Shown here piece after piece: positions 6,179 through 11,576 of a DNA stretch of 11,576 nt. The notes under the pieces are model-generated. The model was not told the origin of the DNA and made no database searches. It saw only the letters and a program-made list of their open reading frames with translations. Source of the DNA: Actinomycetes bacterium (GTDB lineage Bacteria; Actinomycetota; Actinomycetes; Mycobacteriales; Mycobacteriaceae); contig JAEZKH010000485.1 in the NCBI GenBank assembly GCA_023415515.1, positions 1 through 11,576 on the forward strand, written 5' to 3'. Position 1 is the first letter of the stretch. Every line of letters begins with the position of its first letter. The position numbers and the translations under genes were made by a program.

Positions 6179-6973
6179 GTGACCGATCCGGGTGCGGTAG
6201 CGCGCGAGGCCGCGGCCGAAATCGGCTTCCGTACCGGAGTCGACAGCCATGACGTCGCCGTCGTCCTCGGCTCGGGCTGGGCGCCCGCGGCAGCCGAATT
6301 GGGTGACGCCACGGCGGTGGTGCCGATGGCCGAACTGCCCGGCTTCACCCCGCCGCGCGCAGAGGGACATCGCGGCGAGGTCATCTCGGTGCGGACGGGT
6401 GATCATCGGGTGCTGGTCTTCGTCGGCAGGATCCACGCCTACGAGGGCCATGACCTCAGCCATGTCGTTCATCCGGTGCGCGCGGCGTGCGCGGCGGGCG
6501 CGCGAACCGTGGTGCTGACCAACGCGGCCGGGGGATTGCGGGCGGACTACCGGGTCGGCCAGCCGGTGCTGATCAGCGACCACCTGAACCTGACGGCACG
6601 CTCGCCGCTTGTCGGCGCGCACTTCGTGGACCTCGTCGACGCCTACTCGCCGCGGCTGCGGGCGCTGGCCCGCGAGATCGATCCCGATCTCGCAGACGGC
6701 GTCTACGCCTGCCTACCCGGACCGCACTACGAGACTCCGGCCGAGATTCGGATGTTGCGCACGCTCGGCGCAGACCTGGTCGGCATGTCGACGGTGCACG
6801 AGACGATCGCTGCGCGGGCGGCGGGGGCCGAGGTGCTCGCGGTTTCGCTGGTGACCAACGCGGCGGCGGGTATGACCGGTGCGCCGCTCGACCACGAAGA
6901 GGTGCTCGAAGCGGGCCGTCAGTCGGCGGCGCGGACCGGCTCCCTGCTTGCCTCGGTGATCTGGCGGCTGTGA
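6179..6973 (+). CDS. punA: Purine nucleoside phosphorylase (trimeric class)
   Basis: 264 residues, the length of trimeric PNPs. It phosphorolyses (deoxy)guanosine and (deoxy)inosine to the free base plus (deoxy)ribose-1-phosphate. Motifs in order: VVLGSGWAP (28-36, phosphate-binding serine), RIHAYEGHDLSHVVHPVRA (84-102), LTNAAGGL (113-120), DHLNLT (134-139), GPHYETPAEIRML (181-193) with base-binding E189, GMSTVHE (202-208) and VTNAAAGMTG (225-234) with N227. All key residues are present. The M. tuberculosis orthologue is Rv3307 (deoD/punA). GTG start supported by the position of the -10 and by absence of an SD. Its last 55 bp overlap the end of the convergent membrane-protein gene. Confidence 0.94.
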   Translation: MTDPGAVAREAAAEIGFRTGVDSHDVAVVLGSGWAPAAAELGDATAVVPMAELPGFTPPRAEGHRGEVISVRTGDHRVLVFVGRIHAYEGHDLSHVVHPVRAACAAGARTVVLTNAAGGLRADYRVGQPVLISDHLNLTARSPLVGAHFVDLVDAYSPRLRALAREIDPDLADGVYACLPGPHYETPAEIRMLRTLGADLVGMSTVHETIAARAAGAEVLAVSLVTNAAAGMTGAPLDHEEVLEAGRQSAARTGSLLASVIWRL

Positions 6974-8052
6974 CGTCGGGCGTGCCGATCGGTCAGCCTG
7001 ATCACGGTGCGGGCCAGCAACGGCGCGGTGAACAGCATCAGCAGCACCCGGAAGACCTGGGCGGCGATGATGAACGTCACGCCTGATCCGGTCTCCGCCG
7101 CGATCGCCAGCACGGCGTAGACGCCGCCGGGGCTCGTCGCCAGATAGCCCTCGAGGGGGGTCTTGCCCGCGATGTCTGCCAGCAGCACGCCGAAGCCCGC
7201 GGTCGCGACACCGAGCACGACGATCAGCACGACGGCCGAGGGCAACATCCGACCGACCGCGCGCAGGGCATCGCGGGTGAAGACGACGCCTGCCTGCCAG
7301 CCGATCACCATGTAGCCGATCTGCACCAGCACATTGGGCACGGACAGCCCGAATGACAAGCCGCTCAGCTGCAGGGCCACGGTCAGGGCGAGCGGTCCGA
7401 GCAGGCCGGCTCCCGGAAGGCGGAGCACTCGGCCGAGCGCCGCACCGGCGACGACGAGCACGGCCATCATCGCCACGCTCGAATACCAAGGTGCCGAACC
7501 GCTTTGGGTGGCCGTCGCGGCCACGTGGTGCGTCCGGTCGGCGTGATAGATCAGGGTGACCACGACAGGCATCGACGCGGTCACCAGGCCCACCCGCAGG
7601 TACTGCACGACCGCGACGACACGGTCGTCACCGCCGAGTTCCCTGGCGATCGCGACCAGGCCCGACGCGCCCCCTGCCACCAACGCCAGCGAACCGGTGA
7701 GCGGGCTGACGTCGCGATGCAGACCGAGCACGGCGCCCGCGATGATGCTCAGCACGAGGGTCGCGACGGCGACGGCGACCACGATCGGCCAGTCCGGCCC
7801 GAGTGCGCTGACCGCGTCGCGGTGCACCATGGTGCCGATGTAGACCCCGAGCACGCCTTGGGCTGCGATGCCCGCGGTTCGCGGCACGGCGCGGGGCGCC
7901 AGCGACGGCAGGGCCAACGCGATGCCGACAACCAGCGCGGCGAAGAGCACCGCCGAGGGGACGCCGACCATCGTCAGCGGAATGGTCACGGCAACGGTGA
8001 CGGCGGCCAGTAACACCCATTTCGCCAGGTGTCTCAATCGCTCGTTCGTCAC
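6919..8052 (-). CDS. AbrB-family (PF05145) integral membrane protein
   Basis: 377 residues, strongly hydrophobic, with about nine to eleven predicted membrane spans. The family is often labelled 'AbrB transcriptional regulator' or 'putative ammonia monooxygenase', but it is a membrane protein of unproven, probably transport, function and is unrelated to the AbrB DNA-binding fold. It shows the internal duplication typical of the family: VAGGASGLVAIARELGGDD (125-143, followed by QYLRV) and SPGGVYAVLAIAAETGSG (307-324, followed by AQVFRV). A basic cytosolic tail (about 350-377) follows the last span and is encoded opposite the end of punA. I chose the GTG at 8052 because the 12 codons between it and the TTG at 8088 have AT-rich third positions unlike mycobacterial coding DNA, and a CATACT lies 7 nt upstream. 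However, GAAAGG 5 nt before the TTG keeps 8088 possible. Divergent from marR. Confidence 0.85.
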   Translation of the reverse strand: MTNERLRHLAKWVLLAAVTVAVTIPLTMVGVPSAVLFAALVVGIALALPSLAPRAVPRTAGIAAQGVLGVYIGTMVHRDAVSALGPDWPIVVAVAVATLVLSIIAGAVLGLHRDVSPLTGSLALVAGGASGLVAIARELGGDDRVVAVVQYLRVGLVTASMPVVVTLIYHADRTHHVAATATQSGSAPWYSSVAMMAVLVVAGAALGRVLRLPGAGLLGPLALTVALQLSGLSFGLSVPNVLVQIGYMVIGWQAGVVFTRDALRAVGRMLPSAVVLIVVLGVATAGFGVLLADIAGKTPLEGYLATSPGGVYAVLAIAAETGSGVTFIIAAQVFRVLLMLFTAPLLARTVIRLTDRHARRHSRQITEASREPVRAAD

Positions 8053-8059
8053 TTTCGCA

Positions 8060-8065
8060 AGTATG
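8060..8065 (-). promoter_or_regulatory. Candidate -10 element of the AbrB-family gene
   Basis: The minus strand reads CATACT, 7 nt before the GTG at 8052, within an AT-rich island. A match to TATACT except for the first base; leaderless or near-leaderless transcription is inferred. Confidence 0.35.
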
Positions 8066-8118
8066 CCCTTAACAAAATTGGCATGCAACGACGCCTTTCA
8101 GCGACGACAGCCAAGAAT

Positions 8119-8138
8119 TACCAAGGTATAGCTTGGTA
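8119..8138. promoter_or_regulatory. Inverted-repeat operator, probable MarR binding site
   Basis: TACCAAG (8119-8125), 6-nt spacer, CTTGGTA (8132-8138): perfect 7-bp arms. An extra half-site CCAAG lies at 8111-8115, one helical turn upstream, and GGTATAG is directly repeated at 8125-8131 and 8135-8141 with a 10-bp period. The palindrome covers about -30 to -11 of the marR promoter and overlaps its -10, a classic position for autorepression. It lies in the shared region with the divergent membrane-protein gene. Confidence 0.7.
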
Positions 8139-8142
8139 TAGT
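8137..8142 (+). promoter_or_regulatory. Predicted -10 element of marR (leaderless)
   Basis: TATAGT, the best TANNNT match in the window, 6 nt before the GTG at 8149. Two in-frame GTG codons at 8143 and 8146 precede it but would lie upstream of the predicted transcription start. Confidence 0.65.
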
Positions 8143-8148
8143 GTGGTG

Positions 8149-8607
8149 GTGAACTCTACGCACACCCGCTCCCCGGCCACCGAGTTGCGGGAGTCGATGG
8201 TGGCGGTGACCAGGCAGATGCGTCGCCACCGCCCCGACCACGGGTTGACGCTGTCGCAGCTGGAGGTCTTGAGCGAGGTCACCCGCACCGGGGTCATCAC
8301 CCCGGCGGAGCTCGCCACCCGACTGCATGTGCGGGTTCAGTCGCTGACCGACAGCATCAACGAGTTGGTGAACCGCGGCCTGCTGTCGCGGCGCCCCGAC
8401 GACGAGGACCGGCGGCGCCAACTCATCGAGGTCACGGCCGCAGGCACCACACTGCTCGACGACGACCGCGCCGAACGGGACGCCTGGCTGAACGCGACCA
8501 TGCGGGAGAACCTCACCGACCTGGAGTTCAACCTGCTGATGCTGGTCGCTCCCGTGCTGCGCAAGCTGGCTTACGCCGAGGGCAAAGTGGGCACACTTGC
8601 CCTATGA
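8149..8607 (+). CDS. MarR-family transcriptional regulator
   Basis: 152 residues. A winged helix-turn-helix occupies about 34-97: LTLSQLEVLSEVTRTGVITP (helices), AELATRLHVRVQSLTDSINE (recognition helix region), and the wing GLLSRRPDDEDRRRQLIEVT with the MarR-type D-x-RR signature. Terminal helices (about 5-25 and 105-145) would form the dimer interface. Acts as a cytoplasmic homodimer repressor or activator responding to a ligand that cannot be told from sequence. GTG at 8149 chosen because of the leaderless promoter; the longer reading from 8029 includes the operator and promoter and is not credible. It overlaps pmmB by ATGA and is divergent from the AbrB-family gene, so both are likely targets as well as its own promoter. 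Confidence 0.9.
   Translation: MNSTHTRSPATELRESMVAVTRQMRRHRPDHGLTLSQLEVLSEVTRTGVITPAELATRLHVRVQSLTDSINELVNRGLLSRRPDDEDRRRQLIEVTAAGTTLLDDDRAERDAWLNATMRENLTDLEFNLLMLVAPVLRKLAYAEGKVGTLAL
8581..8601 (+). promoter_or_regulatory. Hairpin at the marR–pmmB junction
   Basis: GGCAAAGTG (8581-8589) can pair with CACTTGCC (8594-8601), eight base pairs with one bulged A and a 4-nt loop, ending 2 nt before the pmmB ATG. It occupies the place where a ribosome binding site would be. It may make pmmB translation depend on ribosomes finishing marR. Inference from the sequence only. Confidence 0.4.
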
Positions 8608-10238
8608 CCAGCGCTCGCGACGCACGTCAGTGGATTGCCCACGATCCGGATCCGGAGACAGTCGCCGAGTTGGAGGCCTGCAGCGACGATGAACTCGCGC
8701 AGCGGTTCTCCCGCCCGCTGACGTTCGGGACGGCGGGGTTACGGGGGCCCATTCGCGGTGGCCCCGATGGCATGAACCTCGCGGTCGTGCTGCGGACCAC
8801 GTGGGCGGTCGCACAGGTCTTGAAGGAGCGTGACCACGCCGGCTCCCGCGTCATCGTCGGCGGAGACGCCAGGCGCCGCTCCGAGGACTTCGCGCTCGCG
8901 GCCGCCGAAGTTCTTGCCGCAGAGGACTTCATGGTGACGTTGATGTTCGCCGCGGTGCCCACCCCTGTCGTCGCCTTCGGCGCCCGCCACCTCGGCGCGA
9001 GCGCAGGCATCCAGATCACCGCATCGCACAATCCGCCGACGGACAACGGCTACAAGGTCTACTTCGACAGCGGCGTGCAGATCGTCCCGCCGACCGACAG
9101 GGAGATCGAGGCGATGGCCGCCAAGGCGCCCAACGCCGACGAGATCCCGCGGGCCGAGGTGCAGACGGCGGGGCTCGATCTGATCCAACGTTATGTCGAC
9201 CGCGCCTCGCGGGTTCGGCGCACGCACGGGTCGGCCCGACTCGCCTTCACCCCGATGCACGGGGTCGGCGGCGAGTACGCGCTCGATGCGTTCGTCCACG
9301 CGGGGTTCGAGGACGTGCAGGTCGTGGAGAGCCAGTTCGCTCCCGACCCTGACTTCCCGACGGTTCCCGTTCCGAATCCCGAGGAACCGGGAGCCACCGA
9401 CGAACTGCTGAAGCTCGCCGCCAGGATCGACGCAGAGGTCGCCATCGCGCTGGACCCCGACGGCGACCGGTGCGCGGTAGGAGTGCCGACCCCCGACGGA
9501 TGGCGGATGCTCACCGGTGACGAAACCGGTTGGCTGCTCGGGGATTACATCCTTTCCCAGCTCGACCCAGGCGAAGTCTCCGAACACACCGTGGTGGCGA
9601 GTTCAGTCGTGTCGTCGCAGATGCTGGCCCGCATCGCCGCGGCGCACGGCGCCCGGCACGTGGAAACCCTGACCGGCTTCAAGTGGCTCTCACGAGCGGA
9701 CGCGGACCTGCCCGGCTGCACCCTGGTGTACGCGTACGAGGAGGCGATCGGCCATTGCGTCGACCCGTCGGCGGTCCGCGACAAGGACGGCATCAGCGCC
9801 GCGGTGCTGTTCTGCGATCTGGTCGTCGCGCTGCGCGAACAAGGTCGCACGGTGCTCGACGCCCTCGACGACCTTGCGCGGCGGCACGGCGTACACGTCA
9901 CCTGCGCGGTTTCGCGGCCGGTCGCCGATGCCGACGAGGCCGCGGAACTGATGACCCGACTGCGGGCGGATGCGCCCAGGAAACTGTGTGGGTTCCACGT
10001 CACGAAAACAGATCTGGCCGCGGCACAACCGTACGAACGACGGACCGACGCGGTGATCCTGGCGGGCGGCAACGCTGACACCGGTGTGCGGGTCGCGGTG
10101 CGGCCCTCGGGCACCGAGCCGAAGGTAAAGGCCTACATCGAGGTTCGACGGGCGTGCATCGACGGCGACGTGGATCGCGCCCGCGCAGACGCCCGACGAC
10201 TGGCCGAGGAGTTGGCAGAACAGGCCGGGAAGTTCTAA
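8604..10238 (+). CDS. pmmB: Phosphohexomutase/phosphopentomutase family protein PmmB
   Basis: 544 residues of the alpha-D-phosphohexomutase superfamily, in the longer PGM2/PgcA-like size class rather than the roughly 455-residue bacterial PMM/PGM class. Motifs: TFGTAGLRGPI (40-50), phosphoserine loop ITASHNPPTDNGYKVY (138-153) with catalytic S141, metal-binding LDPDGDRCAVG (283-293), GDETGWLLGDY (305-315), sugar-binding YAYEEAIGH (376-384), and phosphate-binding RPSGTEPKVKAY (500-511). All catalytic elements are intact. Annotated as phosphomannomutase in M. tuberculosis (Rv3308). The long form and the position between punA and upp make a phosphopentomutase role (ribose-1-P to ribose-5-P) attractive. 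Starts with ATG in an ATGA overlap with marR, so expression is coupled. Its TAA overlaps the upp stop. Confidence 0.93.
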   Translation: MTSARDARQWIAHDPDPETVAELEACSDDELAQRFSRPLTFGTAGLRGPIRGGPDGMNLAVVLRTTWAVAQVLKERDHAGSRVIVGGDARRRSEDFALAAAEVLAAEDFMVTLMFAAVPTPVVAFGARHLGASAGIQITASHNPPTDNGYKVYFDSGVQIVPPTDREIEAMAAKAPNADEIPRAEVQTAGLDLIQRYVDRASRVRRTHGSARLAFTPMHGVGGEYALDAFVHAGFEDVQVVESQFAPDPDFPTVPVPNPEEPGATDELLKLAARIDAEVAIALDPDGDRCAVGVPTPDGWRMLTGDETGWLLGDYILSQLDPGEVSEHTVVASSVVSSQMLARIAAAHGARHVETLTGFKWLSRADADLPGCTLVYAYEEAIGHCVDPSAVRDKDGISAAVLFCDLVVALREQGRTVLDALDDLARRHGVHVTCAVSRPVADADEAAELMTRLRADAPRKLCGFHVTKTDLAAAQPYERRTDAVILAGGNADTGVRVAVRPSGTEPKVKAYIEVRRACIDGDVDRARADARRLAEELAEQAGKF

Positions 10239-10858
10239 CGCGGCCCGAACTGCCGGTCGCCCGCGTCGCCGAGGCCGGGAACGATGTAGGCGGTCTCGTT
10301 GAGACGATCGTCGATGGTCGCGGTGAACAACCTGATGTCCGGGGCCACCTTTTCGATCGCCGCGATGCCCTCTGGGGCGACGACGACGCAGATCGCGGTG
10401 ATGTCGACCGCGCTCCGGTCCTGCAGCAGGCCGATGGTGTGCGCCATGGACCCGCCGGTGGCCAGCATCGGGTCGAGGATGAACACCGGTTGAGCGCTCA
10501 GATCGTCGGGCAACGACTCCAGATACGGCGTCGGCTGGTGGGTCTTCTCGTCGCGCCCGACACCGACGAATCCGACATGCGCCTCGGGGATGAGCGCGTG
10601 CGCCTGATCCACCATGCCGAGACCGGCCCGAAGCACCGGCACCAACAGCGGCGGGTTCGCCAGCCGCGACCCGGTGGTTTCGGCGAGCGGTGTGCGGACG
10701 GGAACGCTGAGCGAAGCCGCATCGCGCGTGGCCTCGTACACCAGCATCAACGTCAGATCTCGCAGGGCGTCACGAAAAGACGCATTGTTCGTGCGCTCGT
10801 CGCGCAACGTGGTCAGCCTGGCCGCTGCCAGGGGATGGTCGACGACCCGCACGTCCAT
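10235..10858 (-). CDS. upp: Uracil phosphoribosyltransferase
   Basis: 207 residues, the standard UPRTase length. Converts uracil plus PRPP to UMP and pyrophosphate in pyrimidine salvage, in the cytoplasm. Motifs: LVPVLRAGLGM (72-82), PRPP-binding loop VFILDPMLATGGSM (125-138), and the C-terminal uracil-binding stretch YIVPGLGDAGDRQFG (191-205). ATG at 10858 with TAGGGT exactly 6 nt upstream and no SD indicates a leaderless transcript. Convergent with pmmB, with the two stop codons overlapping (shared bases 10235-10238), and divergent from the T7SS-type gene at 10912. Orthologue of Rv3309c. Confidence 0.95.
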   Translation of the reverse strand: MDVRVVDHPLAAARLTTLRDERTNNASFRDALRDLTLMLVYEATRDAASLSVPVRTPLAETTGSRLANPPLLVPVLRAGLGMVDQAHALIPEAHVGFVGVGRDEKTHQPTPYLESLPDDLSAQPVFILDPMLATGGSMAHTIGLLQDRSAVDITAICVVVAPEGIAAIEKVAPDIRLFTATIDDRLNETAYIVPGLGDAGDRQFGPR

Positions 10859-10864
10859 GCGCCG

Positions 10865-10870
10865 ACCCTA
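10865..10870 (-). promoter_or_regulatory. Predicted -10 element of upp (leaderless)
   Basis: The minus strand reads TAGGGT, matching TANNNT, then 6 nt, then the ATG at 10858. No SD lies in the 6-nt gap. Confidence 0.6.
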
Positions 10871-10911
10871 ACGGCAGGGAACCGACCGGCGCGCACGATC
10901 GTCTTACCGCC

Positions 10912-11199
10912 ATGCTCGTCGATACGAATGCTGTTCGCTCGCTCGGTACACACTGCGCGACCCGATCCGATGACCTGTCCACCGCCGTCGCCGCCCTGAC
11001 GGCGCTGCCCGGCCCGGACGCCGCCGCGACATTGGGGCCGATCGGTGCCCGGTTCCTCGCGACGCTCAGCGATGCGATCGCCGCCGAGGCGCGCGCCATC
11101 GCCGCGCTGGGCGATGACCTGGCATCGATGCCGTCGCGCACGGAGTCTGCAGCCCAGGCTTACGCCGCCGCCGACCGGCGCGGCAGCCACCTGCTGTAG
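10912..11199 (+). CDS. EspC-like type VII secretion target protein
   Basis: 95 residues, all-helical and alanine-rich, resembling the EspC/DUF2580 (PF10824) family: an N-terminal LVDTNAVRSLG segment (2-12), a first helix to about residue 31, a break at LPGPDAA, a second long helix (about 40-71), and a C-terminal tail. The tail carries YAAAD (84-88), matching the YxxxD/E general secretion motif of mycobacterial T7SS substrates. No WXG is seen in this protein, as is usual for the EspC side of a pair. Followed after 2 nt by a WXG-containing gene, the typical arrangement of co-secreted partners. Which ESX system would export it cannot be told. ATG start; no convincing SD or -10 found. Confidence 0.7.
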   Translation: MLVDTNAVRSLGTHCATRSDDLSTAVAALTALPGPDAAATLGPIGARFLATLSDAIAAEARAIAALGDDLASMPSRTESAAQAYAAADRRGSHLL

Positions 11200-11201
11200 C
11201 G

Positions 11202-11576
11202 ATGAGCAGCGGACTCGTCGCGGCGTTGACCGCACCGATCCGAGACGTGGCGGCGACGGTCGGGCCGGGCTGGTCGGACGAGGGGGATCCGGCCGCCCAG
11301 CTCGCCGAAGTCCGCGAACTCTTGGCCGACGTCGCCGCCGCGACGCGAGCGGAGTGGAGCCGAACCACCGAAGGATGGTCTGGCGCGGGGGCCGACGGTG
11401 CGGGCGACTTCATCGCTGGCACAGCCGACGCGGCCGACCGGTTGTCGCAGCGGATCGAGGAGTTGCGCGCGACAACGGTTTCCGCTGCCGACGCGGTGTC
11501 ACGCGCTCGTACTCGCCTGCGCGACATCGTCGAGCGATTCGAGGAACGCGCGGCCACGATCGAGGCGCGTCTCGAC
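11202..11576 (+). CDS. WXG-containing T7SS-associated protein, N-terminal part (cut by right edge)
   Basis: 125 codons are visible and open at the window end. Predicted helix-turn-helix: helix about 30-56, turn GWSGAGAD (58-65) containing W59-S60-G61, helix about 66-95, then a charged helix (about 97-125) with heptad-like spacing that continues past the edge. This matches the WXG100-like N-terminal domain of longer ESX substrates rather than a stand-alone 100-residue protein. ATG two bases after the upstream stop and no SD, so coupled translation is likely. It probably forms a heterodimer with the EspC-like protein. The unseen C-terminal part would decide whether it is an effector or toxin; nothing here shows that. 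Confidence 0.65.
   Translation, partial: MSSGLVAALTAPIRDVAATVGPGWSDEGDPAAQLAEVRELLADVAAATRAEWSRTTEGWSGAGADGAGDFIAGTADAADRLSQRIEELRATTVSAADAVSRARTRLRDIVERFEERAATIEARLD

Noticed and set aside
8053..8088. TTG start at 8088 for the AbrB-family protein, with GAAAGG 5 nt upstream
   Set aside because: Codons between 8088 and 8052 have mostly A/T third positions, unlike the rest of the gene; kept only as an alternative.
8029..8148. Longer MarR start at 8029
   Set aside because: It would translate the AT-rich promoter, the palindromic operator and the -10; the MarR fold starts after the GTG at 8149.
8739..10114. Minus-strand readings opposite pmmB
   Set aside because: All five catalytic motifs of the mutase lie on the plus strand in one intact frame; the opposite frames show no domain.
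11066..11557. Minus-strand reading of 163 residues across the T7SS pair
   Set aside because: Serine/arginine/alanine-rich with no motif; the plus-strand proteins have YxxxD and WXG features and a tight two-gene arrangement.

Overview
The window looks like a chromosomal segment of a high-GC actinobacterium, most likely a non-tuberculous, probably fast-growing Mycobacterium (Mycolicibacterium). The gene order glpD2–lpdA–(Rv3304-like)–amiA1–amiB1–punA–pmmB–upp matches, as far as I remember it, the Rv3302c–Rv3309c stretch of M. tuberculosis. GTG starts and leaderless promoters are frequent, which also fits mycobacteria. No rRNA, tRNA or CRISPR array was seen, and no stretch longer than 300 bases lacks a gene.

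Layout. (1) 1-2129, minus strand: lpdA followed by the N-terminal part of glpD2, which is cut by the left edge. These are a flavoprotein reductase and an FAD glycerol-3-phosphate dehydrogenase, both linked to quinone/redox metabolism. (2) 2195-2674, plus: a small gamma-glutamylcyclotransferase-fold protein, divergent from lpdA. (3) 2675-3783: an apparent inserted cassette. It holds one minus-strand gene (AbiEi-type winged helix plus DUF559/Vsr-like nuclease domain) and is bounded by two inverted copies of a palindromic repeat of about 65 bp. It fills the gap between two convergent core genes that are neighbours in M. tuberculosis. (4) 3790-6140, minus: amiB1–amiA1, two M20 amidohydrolases joined by a GTGA overlap. 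(5) 6179-6973, plus: punA, a purine nucleoside phosphorylase, 38 bp from amiB1 and divergent. (6) 6919-8607: an AbrB-family (PF05145) membrane protein on minus, overlapping the end of punA, and a divergent MarR regulator on plus. Their shared intergenic region carries a clear inverted repeat over the MarR promoter. (7) 8604-10858: pmmB, coupled to marR by ATGA, and convergent upp, whose stop codon overlaps that of pmmB. (8) 10912-11576, plus: two type VII secretion-type genes, an EspC-like protein with a YxxxD signal and the N-terminal part of a WXG-containing protein that runs off the right edge.

How the genes fit together. punA releases (deoxy)ribose-1-phosphate and free purines, a PmmB-type phosphohexo/pentomutase could turn that sugar phosphate into a 5-phosphate, and upp uses PRPP to salvage uracil, so the centre-right of the window is a nucleoside/base salvage neighbourhood. 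MarR is translationally coupled to pmmB and may control it and the divergent membrane protein. Compared with M. tuberculosis there are three insertions or replacements: the nuclease cassette, the AbrB/MarR pair, and the T7SS pair after upp (where sapM lies in H37Rv).

The most unusual item is the repeat-bounded DUF559 cassette. Next come the MarR operator/leaderless promoter and an LpdA that has a CxxxxC pair but no His-Glu dyad.
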